A stretch of DNA of 40,730 nt from assembly GCA_038322815.1 (NCBI GenBank), contig JBBQGG010000025.1, positions 1 to 40,730 of the forward strand. Reading direction: 5' to 3'. This DNA is from PALSA-1296 sp038322815 (GTDB lineage: Bacteria > Bacteroidota > Ignavibacteria > Palsa-1295). Each line of letters opens with the position of its first letter. The first letter of the stretch is position 1. The translations under genes were made by a program, and so were the position numbers. Below are positions 1 to 7,029 of the stretch, piece by piece. Under the pieces are notes generated by a model, which saw only the letters and a list, made by a program, of their open reading frames with translations, was not told the DNA's origin and searched no databases.

Positions 1-287
1 GCTTTGCACAGCAAAAGAGCGGGGCGGTCAACCATTCCGAACGGTCTTCTATGACCTATGACATCTTTGACCTCTCCCCGCTCTCTGTCGGGTCACTTCA
101 TAACAAGAAATGCACGTGGTCAAGCAACATAGGATGACACTCTGGTTGAGCTTTATGGATTAGTACCAGAAATCTAAAGATTCTTGGTTGGTAAAGGCAT
201 AATATCATCGAAAATTATTGCGCAGGCATTCCTCTCTGCGGATCTTCGATCCGGTGTAAGCATGATTTGAATAGAAGGAGGCGGCTA
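1..287. other. No gene recognised; inverted repeat near the left end
   Basis: I find no convincing coding region here. An inverted repeat pairs AGAGCGGGG (16-24) with CCCCGCTCT (76-84), with about 50 bases between the arms, so a structured transcript or old terminator is possible. The stretch lies downstream of the leftward anti-sigma gene. Confidence 0.4.
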
Positions 288-1235
288 CTAATTTATACCG
301 GCTTTCGGTACTGCACCGGTAAAGATCACATCACCTTTGCGGATGCTTCCCCCACTGCCGCTTTCGATCGAGATGGCAAAAGAATCAGCATTTTTCAGAT
401 TTGTGGGGAATGTATAGACGGAAGGATTTCGAACGGCATCAACCTTAAAGGTGCCGATAGCTATCGGAGGTTTAGATCCGATCGTTGCCCAGAGTTCATA
501 GGTTTTATTTGGGTCAAGAGGGCGAAGTCCTTCGCGGAGTAAAGCGATCTTTTTTTGCTTCGGACTAAAAAACAGATGTTCACGTGTTGTTCCCAGAGGT
601 GCACTGGCCAGCGTCACAAGTCTGGCATCAGACTCACCAAACATTGCGAAAAAATGATTAAGATTTTCGTTGCTCTTCGGCGCCGGGTCATTGGCTAAAG
701 TAACGGTGTCGGTCTCGTTTTTAGTGATGGTACCGCTAATCAAGCGTAATGAATCTGTTTGTCTCAGAAGAGCTCGCATCAGATCATTGCTGCGCTCAAG
801 TTTAGCTGATTTCGATACGTTCATTGCGAGAAGGACGCAAAGGAGAAGTCCTGAAAAAATACTTGTGCCGATAAAATACCTTGTGCGGCGCTTTAAGCGG
901 ATAGCATCCTCAGATGGCACAGGTTTGCGAATATTGTCATACGAAGCATTTGCCGCTGCTCCGTTTTGCGAGAGTTTTAATTTTTCTATATGCTCCAATA
1001 AGGAAGCTCTCAGAGCAGGCGGCGGCGCGATCTGCGGTGCTGCTAAGGCAAGAGCAGCAGAAGCTTCGAACATTTGTTCAAGCGTTGCTGCCAGAAGCGG
1101 ATTGCCGGATTCGATCAATGTTTCAAATTCGTGCAATCCGGCTTCGTCATCATTCAACGCTCCGAGAACATACGCCGAGCTAAGGTACTCGATGTGTTCG
1201 CGGGCGGCATCAGTATAAATTAGATCGTTTGACAT
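288..1235 (-). CDS. Anti-sigma factor, RskA-like, membrane-anchored
   Basis: This probably holds the ECF sigma factor encoded just upstream inactive at the inner membrane. The N-terminal part (about residues 10-90) has the helical anti-sigma pattern, including YVLGALNDDEAGLHEFE. A single hydrophobic segment follows at about residues 120-140 (FSGLLLCVLLAMNV). The C-terminal part (about 200-315) resembles the extracytoplasmic RskA domain, with HLFFSPKQKK and LDPNKTYELWATIG. The length of 315 residues is normal for the family. It lies 140 bp downstream of the sigma gene on the same strand, the usual sigma/anti-sigma order. Release by regulated proteolysis is family knowledge, not something visible here. 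Confidence 0.85.
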   Translation of the reverse strand: MSNDLIYTDAAREHIEYLSSAYVLGALNDDEAGLHEFETLIESGNPLLAATLEQMFEASAALALAAPQIAPPPALRASLLEHIEKLKLSQNGAAANASYDNIRKPVPSEDAIRLKRRTRYFIGTSIFSGLLLCVLLAMNVSKSAKLERSNDLMRALLRQTDSLRLISGTITKNETDTVTLANDPAPKSNENLNHFFAMFGESDARLVTLASAPLGTTREHLFFSPKQKKIALLREGLRPLDPNKTYELWATIGSKPPIAIGTFKVDAVRNPSVYTFPTNLKNADSFAISIESGSGGSIRKGDVIFTGAVPKAGIN

Positions 1236-1375
1236 GAACTAAGAATAAACAATATAAACAAGAACTAAGATAGAACAACTGGTATGGCTCAATTTAAATT
1301 GAGCCACTATAAACAACTAAGAATGAAGCTCTTAACGGAAACCGAAAACTTTAACGACAATCTAAAAAACAAAAA

Positions 1376-2041
1376 CTATTTTTCGCCCAGGATCGAAACT
1401 AATTTCATCATACCCTTTCTCATCCGTGTCTTGATCGTACCCAATGGTTCGCCAAGCATTTCGGCGATCTCGGATTGGGAATAGCCCTCATAATACGAGA
1501 GATAGAGCGCCTTGCGCTGCTGCTCCGGTATTTGTTCTAAGGCTTGCAGCACGTGACGTCGTTCATCGTTCTCCATTGCATCTCGCAAAGGGGTCTGATG
1601 ATCAACGATTGCATCGTTCGTGATATCGCCAATATCCTGTTTCGCTTCCAGAGCCGATTTCTTGTAGCGGCGGGAGCGAAGCGTATTAATGGATTTGTTG
1701 TGGGCAAGCGTAACAAGCCAGGTAACGAAGCTGCCGCGCTCGTTATCGAAAAGTGTCGCTTTATGCCATACCTGAAGAAAAACGTCCTGCTGTAATTCGC
1801 GGGCTTCATCTTCATTACGCACGATGCGAAGGGTTAATGAATAAATTAACCTTCCGTATTTATCGTAAAGGTTTGCAAGAGCCTTTTGATCACCCTGTGA
1901 AATAAGGGTGAGTAGCTGCAAATCCTCATAGTTCGATTTCTCCTTATCCATACGTAATTTCGGCAAAGAACGGATTTCGCCGCCTGCGACGGCAGTGTCA
2001 AATTGGGGCGATTTTAGTATGTTTTGTGGCATAACAGACAC
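1376..2041 (-). CDS. ECF RNA polymerase sigma factor (SigK-like)
   Basis: This is an alternative sigma factor that directs RNA polymerase to a stress-type regulon. Sigma region 2 spans about residues 55-125 (LANLYDKYGRLIYSLTLRIV, then AHNKSINTLRSRR). Region 4 spans about 165-215, with the helix-turn-helix YSQSEIAEMLGEPLGTIKTR. The 221-residue length fits an ECF factor with a slightly extended N-terminus; a later internal start is possible. The partner anti-sigma gene follows on the same strand. Upstream on the coding strand is a GTAAG-N16-CGTT arrangement (2124-2148), resembling the motif upstream of the two cytochrome c peroxidase genes at 34-36 kb, which suggests autoregulation. Confidence 0.9.
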   Translation of the reverse strand: MSVMPQNILKSPQFDTAVAGGEIRSLPKLRMDKEKSNYEDLQLLTLISQGDQKALANLYDKYGRLIYSLTLRIVRNEDEARELQQDVFLQVWHKATLFDNERGSFVTWLVTLAHNKSINTLRSRRYKKSALEAKQDIGDITNDAIVDHQTPLRDAMENDERRHVLQALEQIPEQQRKALYLSYYEGYSQSEIAEMLGEPLGTIKTRMRKGMMKLVSILGEK

Positions 2042-2123
2042 TTTATGATACGATATAGCTATTTTTTAACACATCAATAGAAGGATTTATCTCAAACCTT
2101 CAGGGTAACGGGGAATTGATGTC

Positions 2124-2148
2124 AACGAATTATTACATACAAACTTAC
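2124..2148 (-). promoter_or_regulatory. Candidate ECF-type promoter for the sigma gene
   Basis: On the minus strand the sequence reads GTAAG, 16 bases, CGTT. It lies about 80 bp before the sigma start codon. The spacing matches typical ECF promoters (xxAAC-N16-CGTx), and the motif resembles sites at 35042-35066 and 36501-36525. This is inference from pattern only. Confidence 0.35.
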
Positions 2149-2315
2149 GAAATCCTCATTTGAGGTGCAATACAGCTATTAAAGAAAAGATTTGTGATTT
2201 TATTATATTTTGAGGAATCCGATTGACCGAATTTGTTGTGCGATGAGGTTCGCAGTTGAGAAGGTACTTACACGTAAGTTTGAAATTTATTCGTGGGAAA
2301 TCTTAGTCAACCCTT

Positions 2316-2518
2316 TTAATCACCCTCGACTATTTTTATCTCCTCCTCACTCAGCCCATACAACGCATAAACCAACCTATCATTTTCCCCATCGAGATAC
2401 TTGCATTTGCGTTCGATCAATTCTTTCTCAGAGACTGTACGCGCAGAAGATAATCGCTGCTTTGTTTCCAGCACTGCTCCACAAGTTTCATAAGCGCATC
2501 AGGCTGCTGTTTGTTGGA
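2316..2518 (-). pseudogene. Decayed C-terminus of a type IIG-like DNA methylase/restriction gene (copy A)
   Basis: The minus strand encodes the C-terminal tail typical of Eco57I/TaqI-like methylase-restriction enzymes: DRLVYALYGLSEEEIKIVEG, then Asp and stop. Just upstream, ALMKLVEQ lies in a different frame from the following LETKQRLSSAR, which implies a one-base deletion. Nothing of the methylase core (no NPPY) remains. A second diverged copy of the same tail lies at 3445-3650, and together they bracket the DUF2335 gene pair. The family assignment rests on the characteristic YGLxEEEIKIVEG ending. Confidence 0.7.
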
Positions 2519-2662
2519 GGGGGCTAATTCTAGTGAATATTTTTGTTTTTCGAAAACATTTTTGAAAATTTACGTAAAATTACTGAAAGATTGCGTATAT
2601 TTGCATAGAATTTGCTTCAAAATATAGCGAAATGCTTGCTATTTGAACGTTTTTTATCTGTC

Positions 2663-2926
2663 ATGGACGAAATTAAAAAGTATCATACTGATTTTTTGTT
2701 TGCTTCACCATCATTTTTGACGGGCACAGGGTCTGTCTTTAATATGTGGGGGAATTATTTTATTTTTAATTATTCTCCTACAACACAAAAAGCAGATGAG
2801 AAAGCTATAAGAAATGACTGGGGTATGATTGGTTGCGATTTGTTAGAGGCATTAGATCTGACATTGCCTCAGAAATCTAAATTACCTAAAAAAGCAACAC
2901 AATTATCTTTCCATGAGTGGGATTGA
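2663..2926 (+). CDS. Hypothetical protein upstream of a DUF2335 gene
   Basis: A protein of about 87 residues that I do not recognise. It begins MDEIKKYHTDFLFASPSFL and has an aromatic-rich middle (MWGNYFIFNYS), then a charged C-terminal half. The ATG at 2663 is preferred over an in-frame TTG at 2612 because the extra residues look like translated leader. Its end overlaps the DUF2335 start by 14 bp, so the two are probably translated together. A TATATTTG match to the Bacteroidota -7 element lies at 2596-2603, but no -33 partner is at the expected distance. Base composition is AT-rich compared with nearby core genes, consistent with acquisition. Confidence 0.65.
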   Translation: MDEIKKYHTDFLFASPSFLTGTGSVFNMWGNYFIFNYSPTTQKADEKAIRNDWGMIGCDLLEALDLTLPQKSKLPKKATQLSFHEWD

Positions 2927-3443
2927 AGGACTTGCACAAGAGCAAGAAAAAAATAATCCGCCAAAGCCTTTAAAATTATTTGGCGAGGACTCCCTGCCGA
3001 AAGAACTCGAAGAATTTCTCTCAACACTACCCGATGATAAACGATCGATAATTATCGGTGAACTTCGGCAAATTAGCCTTCAGGAATCTTTTAGAGGTCC
3101 GCTTCCACCACCTATTATCTTAAAAGGTTATAATGATATAATTGACAGAGGGTCCGAAAGAATTGTGGCAATGGCTGAGAAGCAATCCGATCACCGGATG
3201 AAATTAGAAGATCATGTGATCAGAGAACAAGTTCGCCAAAGCAGTCGCGGGCAAATTTTCGGGTTTTCTCTTGGAATTTTAGGTCTGTGTTTATCAACCT
3301 ATCTTGGAATTAATGGACACGACGTACTTGCCGGTACGTTTGCTACCACAACTATCATTGGATTAGTTTCTGTTTTCGTTCTTGGGAAAAGAACTCAAGG
3401 AAAAAATTTGGCAGAAAAAAATAAAGACGAAGAAGAAGGCTAA
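2913..3443 (+). CDS. DUF2335 family predicted membrane protein
   Basis: The family signature is clear: GPLPPPIILKGYNDIIDRGS followed by ERIVAMAEKQSDHRMKLED, a linker of about 15 residues, then two hydrophobic segments (about residues 112-130 and 138-157). Lys/Glu-rich ends flank the membrane part. The N-terminal third (EELEEFLSTLPDD type sequence) looks soluble. Function is unknown in the family; members are scattered in accessory regions. It overlaps the preceding small gene by 14 bp, forming a two-gene cassette that sits exactly between two remnants of a restriction-modification gene and points the opposite way to them. Confidence 0.85.
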   Translation: MSGIEGLAQEQEKNNPPKPLKLFGEDSLPKELEEFLSTLPDDKRSIIIGELRQISLQESFRGPLPPPIILKGYNDIIDRGSERIVAMAEKQSDHRMKLEDHVIREQVRQSSRGQIFGFSLGILGLCLSTYLGINGHDVLAGTFATTTIIGLVSVFVLGKRTQGKNLAEKNKDEEEG

Positions 3444-3444
3444 C

Positions 3445-3650
3445 CTATTCACCCTCGACTATTTTTATCTCCTCCTCACTCAGCCCATACAACCCATATA
3501 CCACCCGATCTATCTCCCCATCCAGATATTCGCATTTTCGGGCTATCTGTTCTTTTTCTGTCGTCGTGCGCGAAACGGCAAGACGCTTCTTTGTTTCCAA
3601 CATTTGATTTCCTAAAGTTCACAAGTTTGTAGTGCTGTTGTTTGTCGGAG
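3445..3650 (-). pseudogene. Decayed C-terminus of a type IIG-like DNA methylase/restriction gene (copy B)
   Basis: The minus strand reads LETKKRLAVSRTTTEKEQ, then IDRVVYGLYGLSEEEIKIVE and GE-stop, the same tail as copy A at 2316-2518 but clearly diverged. Upstream, HYKLVNFRKSN lies in another frame, so this copy is also broken. Its stop codon is one base past the end of the DUF2335 gene. No catalytic or methylase core remains. Confidence 0.7.
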
Positions 3651-3657
3651 GGGTTGG

Positions 3658-3761
3658 AGTCCCGAAGGGACGGTATAAGCCACCGGAGTTCGAATAGACA
3701 ATTACCAAAGTCCCGAAGGGACGGCATAAAACGATGCGCTCTATGTCGTCCCTTCGGGACT
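3658..3761. repeat. REP-like palindromic repeats (three copies of a GTCCCGAAGGGAC unit)
   Basis: Two direct copies of AGTCCCGAAGGGACGG (3658-3673 and 3709-3724) and one inverted copy, CGTCCCTTCGGGACT (3747-3761). Each unit is itself palindromic, and copies two and three can form a larger stem with about 22 bases in the loop. This is typical of dispersed REP-type elements; no associated transposase is in the window. Confidence 0.75.
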
Positions 3762-3791
3762 CGTAGAACAAATGATGAAACATTACTTGAG

Positions 3792-4058
3792 TCAACACCG
3801 CTTCCAACGTTCTTGCAGAGTAAACGCCTCAATCTCTTTAATATGCCACTCCTTGACCTCTATTGTGACTCTTAGTTTGTATGACTCACTGCCAATAGCA
3901 CCGCCATTGACAATTCCTATCAATGGGTCGGAACAAGTTACATCGACTACATTCCCGAAATCTTTAAACACACCTCGCAATCTCAAAAGGATTTCGTTCG
4001 GCGGAGTGGTTGTAGTCGCCATCTTGCAGTAGTTCCTCTGTGTAATAAAAGTATTCAT
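3792..4058 (-). CDS. Small orphan protein, paralogue of the 10004-10261 gene
   Basis: About 88 residues with no recognised domain. The core LRLRGVFKDFGNVVDVTCSD, followed by ESYKLRVTIEV and an ERWKRC ending, matches the gene at 10004-10261 along its whole length. Both begin MN, share a YCK(M/I)A segment and a TPPxEI motif, and end W(K/N)RC. Conservation between two diverged copies supports real coding. The longer frame reaching back to 4190 is not supported by the paralogue, so I choose the ATG at 4058. The protein is soluble, without signal peptide or membrane segment. It is flanked on both sides by similar REP-like sequence (near 3735 and 4119). Confidence 0.7.
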   Translation of the reverse strand: MNTFITQRNYCKMATTTTPPNEILLRLRGVFKDFGNVVDVTCSDPLIGIVNGGAIGSESYKLRVTIEVKEWHIKEIEAFTLQERWKRC

Positions 4059-4225
4059 AAATGGGGATTCGGATAATAATACAATAATATGAACAAAGAA
4101 TAGGAACGATGTAGTTTCTGCGCTATGTCTTACGTCGTCCCTGCCTCTGTCACGGAGAGTATCGCTAACCGATCTAATAAAGCCGCTCACACGAGAGGTT
4201 TGATAGAAAGGGAGAGTGGTGAAAA

Positions 4226-4996
4226 TTATTTTGAAGTAAGAGATATCTCCCGAACCGCCTTCTTTTTCAATTTCTTTTCTTCGTTTTTCAAAGCTTTCAA
4301 AAGTGATTTCATCCCTTTTGCCTTTTTTGTATGATCTTTTATAATACTAGTCGTAATAACAAGGTTATGCCAATTTCCTATTCTCTTTTGCAACTCATCT
4401 GCCTGGATAGAGTTCTTGGCGAAAAATTGTTTGTCTGTTTTTCCGGTTGCCTTCGATACATATAAAATTTCTTTGTAAAGCTTTCGGATGTTATGGAGTC
4501 GTTCCGTAGAAAGTCGCTCATGGGTTTCACTCCCAATTTTCTTCATCGTTTGTTTAAGAAAATTTTCTATTCTCTTTTCTTCTATTCCCATACTAATTAT
4601 TTCCTCAGCCTTGCTGTCATATTTTTTTTGGGCAAGGATTTGATTGGCAATTTTTTTTACCTTTGGGACATTGCTTCTCCTTTCTTTTCGAAGTACCTGT
4701 GCGATTCCTCTGTAGTCGGTATCAGGGTGATCTTTCGCAATTTTGGAAGAACATTCAATCGCAATATCGAGATCGCGAATTTTCCCGGCGGATTTAAACA
4801 TCTCCATGAATGAATCGAAATGTTCGTCGAAGTCAAATTCGGAATTGGTGAATGTCACAAGATGAAATACGGCTCTCATCTTTTTGATGATGATGCGAAG
4901 CTCATGGATGCACTGGGTATCGGGGCTGTGCGCAATCCTTCGCAGATTGATGCGATAGCTATCACAGAGGTTGTGATAATATGTAGCTGAGTTCAT
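4226..4996 (-). CDS. CHAD domain protein
   Basis: A helical CHAD-domain protein of 256 residues. The family has conserved histidines and basic residues thought to bind polyphosphate or other phosphates. The first repeat carries CIHELRIIIKKMRAVFHLV (about residues 28-47) and AGKIRDLDIAIECS (about 70-84). The second half carries RLHNIRKLYKEILYV (about 168-182) and RIGNWHNL (about 206-213), matching the two-fold CHAD architecture. The C-terminus is Lys-rich. No CYTH or polyphosphate kinase gene is adjacent, so it stands alone. It reads leftwards with AT-rich sequence on both sides. Confidence 0.85.
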   Translation of the reverse strand: MNSATYYHNLCDSYRINLRRIAHSPDTQCIHELRIIIKKMRAVFHLVTFTNSEFDFDEHFDSFMEMFKSAGKIRDLDIAIECSSKIAKDHPDTDYRGIAQVLRKERRSNVPKVKKIANQILAQKKYDSKAEEIISMGIEEKRIENFLKQTMKKIGSETHERLSTERLHNIRKLYKEILYVSKATGKTDKQFFAKNSIQADELQKRIGNWHNLVITTSIIKDHTKKAKGMKSLLKALKNEEKKLKKKAVREISLTSK

Positions 4997-5039
4997 ATAA
5001 GAAAAAACAGCGTTTTAAGATTTTTCCATCCCGCGCTCG

Positions 5040-5243
5040 ACATTCCACGTTTGCGCGAAACTCGCAGCAAAGGATATCTTTCTCGGTACTTCTTCTTGGA
5101 AATACGAAGGGTGGCTAAGCCAAGTTTACAGCGAGGACTATCAGTTTTACTTATCTCCTATTTTTTTTGATGATGAAACCGGAATCAAATACCACAAAGG
5201 AAAATATCCTTCGCGTCTGAGTAAAACTTTCCCTTCCAGATGA
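5040..5243 (+). pseudogene. Remnant of a DUF72 (YecE-like) gene, N-terminal part
   Basis: An open frame without a good start encodes KDIFLGTSSWKYEGWLSQVY, close to the N-terminal strand and loop of DUF72 TIM-barrel proteins (GTSSWKYxGWxGQxY). It continues to IKYHKGKYPSRLSKTF and stops at 5241. A full family member has roughly 250-330 residues, so this is a truncated remnant. The call rests on one motif block. Confidence 0.5.
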
Positions 5244-5330
5244 ATATTGCCCGGTAAACATGACTGTGATAATTGTAAACGAACCATTCCTCTCTGTTAT
5301 ACATTTCATAACTATTAAAGAAGCCGAATT

Positions 5331-5510
5331 ATGACACATACTATGAATATTTCAGACGTTCTTATACCACCGACTCACACTCCACATCCGACTCCTGTTC
5401 CACTGGAACAGCCACCACTTCCTGAGCCATTACCAAACCCTCAGGAGCCGCTTCCACCCAATGCTCCGAAACCTTCGCCGCTCCCTCCGGCTCCGATTCC
5501 TCCTCAGTGA
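5331..5510 (+). CDS. Small proline-rich protein
   Basis: This short frame encodes about 59 residues, of which roughly 40% are proline, in a PLPEP/PLPPNAPKP pattern running to PIPPQ-stop. Starts at 5331 and 5343 are both possible. Small proline-rich proteins of this kind occur in many Gram-negative bacteria with unknown role. The opposite strand carries a 72-residue acidic frame (5362-5580, EEESEPEG type) over the same bases; low-complexity codons keep both open. I prefer the plus strand because its start and stop fit the repeat exactly, but only one strand is likely to be expressed. Confidence 0.5.
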   Translation: MTHTMNISDVLIPPTHTPHPTPVPLEQPPLPEPLPNPQEPLPPNAPKPSPLPPAPIPPQ

Positions 5511-5822
5511 GAAAGATAATTGGTTCAAAGCGGGTATTTTCGCTATTTTCAGTCATGAAAAGAAGTTGTTTTCTAATCAAGGAAGATTGATGCTAATTAC
5601 CAATAAGAAACTTCACACGATTCGTTAACCATCAATGTCCACGAAGCCTCAAAAGAAGAGATAAAGGAATCGAACAAGATGCATTCCCCTTTTCATATAA
5701 GCGATGCACCTAAAAAACACTACAACTAAAGCTGATACAATCCACGCACAAAGTTGATGAAAGAACCATCCCCACGGGCGACAGCGGAACTGAAGAAGTA
5801 TTAATCTATAAAAAAACAAAAC
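5511..5822. other. Gene-free stretch upstream of the copper-storage gene
   Basis: I see no protein fragment, RNA gene or strong hairpin here, apart from the N-terminal end of the antisense frame of the proline-rich gene. It probably holds the promoter of the copper-storage gene at 5823. The last 15 bases are A-rich (TATAAAAAAACAAAAC), as often before starts in this group. Confidence 0.4.
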
Positions 5823-6149
5823 ATGGAAAATCAAAAAATCGAAAGCTGCATTGCTGAATGTCAGCGATGCGCGGATGAATGCGATTCCTGCGCCTCTAAA
5901 TGCAAAGGAATGCCGGGAATGGAACAATGCGAAAAGCTCTGCATTGCTTGCGCTGACGCTTGCCGCAAGTGCGCAGAAGAATGCAAAAATATGAGTAAAA
6001 CATATGCTCAGGCAGCACAGCAATGTGCCGACGCCTGCCGCGCATGTGCCGAAGAATGCGAAAAACATGATAATGACTCTTGCAAAAAATGCGCAATAGA
6101 ATGCCATAAGTGCGCAGATGAATGCAGTGCTATAAGTAAAGCGGCTTGA
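5823..6149 (+). CDS. Cytosolic copper-storage protein, Csp/DUF326 four-helix bundle
   Basis: A 108-residue protein with 21 cysteines spaced CxxxCxxC along predicted helices (ESCIAECQRCADECDSC; KLCIACADACRKCAEEC; QQCADACRACAEECE; DSCKKCAIECHKCADEC). This is the Csp pattern, in which thiolates lining a four-helix bundle bind many Cu(I) ions. There is no signal peptide, which suggests a Csp3-like cytosolic form. Length fits the family. No copper exporter or CueR-type regulator is adjacent, so it appears monocistronic. Alternative names for such short cysteine-rich proteins (ferredoxin-like DUF326) describe the same fold. Confidence 0.9.
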   Translation: MENQKIESCIAECQRCADECDSCASKCKGMPGMEQCEKLCIACADACRKCAEECKNMSKTYAQAAQQCADACRACAEECEKHDNDSCKKCAIECHKCADECSAISKAA

Positions 6150-6235
6150 TTAAAAAAATTCCTTGCGGTCCGGCTTCCTGTTGCAGTTTGTGCCAGCACT
6201 TGCTCAAATGCGACATAGCCGGTTCGACAGGTTAA

Positions 6236-6477
6236 TGCAAACCTGAAAAAGGGGAATACGTAACTTCGAAAAACAAATTAACAGCGACGGAGATAGATAA
6301 AGAAGGAGTTCCGGTTATCATTCTCGGACTTTACAATACAAATCTTCTGGATTTCAACTCAGCGAAAAGCTCAGCCAATCTTTCATCATCCGATGGCAAG
6401 AGTTTCATAATTAACAATCCTCTTGAAATCCGAACCGATACTAACGGCGTTCTTGCAACGATCGGCTTCACGGTTAT
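6236..6477 (+). pseudogene. Internal fragment of a secreted or surface protein
   Basis: An open stretch with no start codon encodes GVPVIILGLYNTNLLDFNSA, followed by SFIINNPLEIRTDTNGVLAT and GFTVI. The alternating hydrophobic pattern and Asn/Ser/Thr-rich composition resemble beta-sandwich domains of exported proteins of this group. It is bounded by a stop at 6233 and meets the end of the convergent gene at 6478. Family unknown; a truncated remnant is the simplest reading. Confidence 0.4.
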
Positions 6478-6891
6478 TCAAACAGTTTTAAGCGATTCAA
6501 CGACCCAGGTACCGAAGTATTCAATTTCGCGCGCCTCATGCTTTGTGAGAATCCGACGGATTGTCTCTTTCTCTTCATCTTTTTTTACGAGAATGGCAAA
6601 TACATATTCTCCTTTTTCCAAAGCAGCTTCATACTTCTGCATGGATTTATTTTCCATATCGCCATAGGCTCTGAATACTTTCGCAATTTTTGCAAGCAAG
6701 CCGTGGTGATCGGCGTCTACATCCATCACTATTGCGCCTTTCCGCCCACAATATACTTCGATATCTTCTTGCACAATGCTGCTTTCGAGTAGTGCATTGA
6801 GTACATCTTCTGCGGCGATTCCTGAGGATAAAATGGCGCAAATACGCCCATTAGGGTAAGTTGTAAAGCTGTCCGGGTTATTAACAATCAT
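6478..6891 (-). CDS. Conserved hypothetical protein, possible ACT/YflT-like alpha-beta fold
   Basis: A 137-residue soluble protein. The N-terminal half (ICAILSSGIAAEDVLNALLE) and the later stretch EYVFAILVKKDEEKETIRRI alternate strands and helices in a way that recalls proteins with ferredoxin-like or YflT/stress-type folds. I do not recognise specific binding residues. It lies 138 bp downstream of the type II NADH dehydrogenase gene on the same strand and could be co-transcribed with it. A role in redox or stress sensing is speculation. Confidence 0.75.
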   Translation of the reverse strand: MIVNNPDSFTTYPNGRICAILSSGIAAEDVLNALLESSIVQEDIEVYCGRKGAIVMDVDADHHGLLAKIAKVFRAYGDMENKSMQKYEAALEKGEYVFAILVKKDEEKETIRRILTKHEAREIEYFGTWVVESLKTV

Positions 6892-7029
6892 AATCTTACT
6901 TACTGCATCTTAGAAAAAATAGTATTCGATAATTACTTAGTAGGGAAATTCCCCCTTCTCTATAACATAATTTCAGGAATAAGTTGCAAGATTCACTGGG
7001 GCAAATTGTTTATTTGCAAGAATCATTGT

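Noticed and set aside
120..165. A GTTGAGCTTTATGGATTAGTACC stretch resembling the antisense 3' end of 23S rRNA
   Set aside because: Only about 25 bases agree, and the following sequence does not continue like 23S rRNA; chance or a very short relic.
2210..2527. Plus-strand frame over copy A of the restriction-gene tail
   Set aside because: It is the shadow of the minus-strand remnant; no start context and no domain.
3642..3875. Frames over the REP-like repeats
   Set aside because: They translate the repeated palindromes (SRRDGIxR, CRPFGT) and are not genes.
5362..5580. Minus-strand acidic frame opposite the proline-rich gene as a real gene
   Set aside because: The repeated CCx codons of the plus strand alone explain its composition; mentioned as an alternative only.
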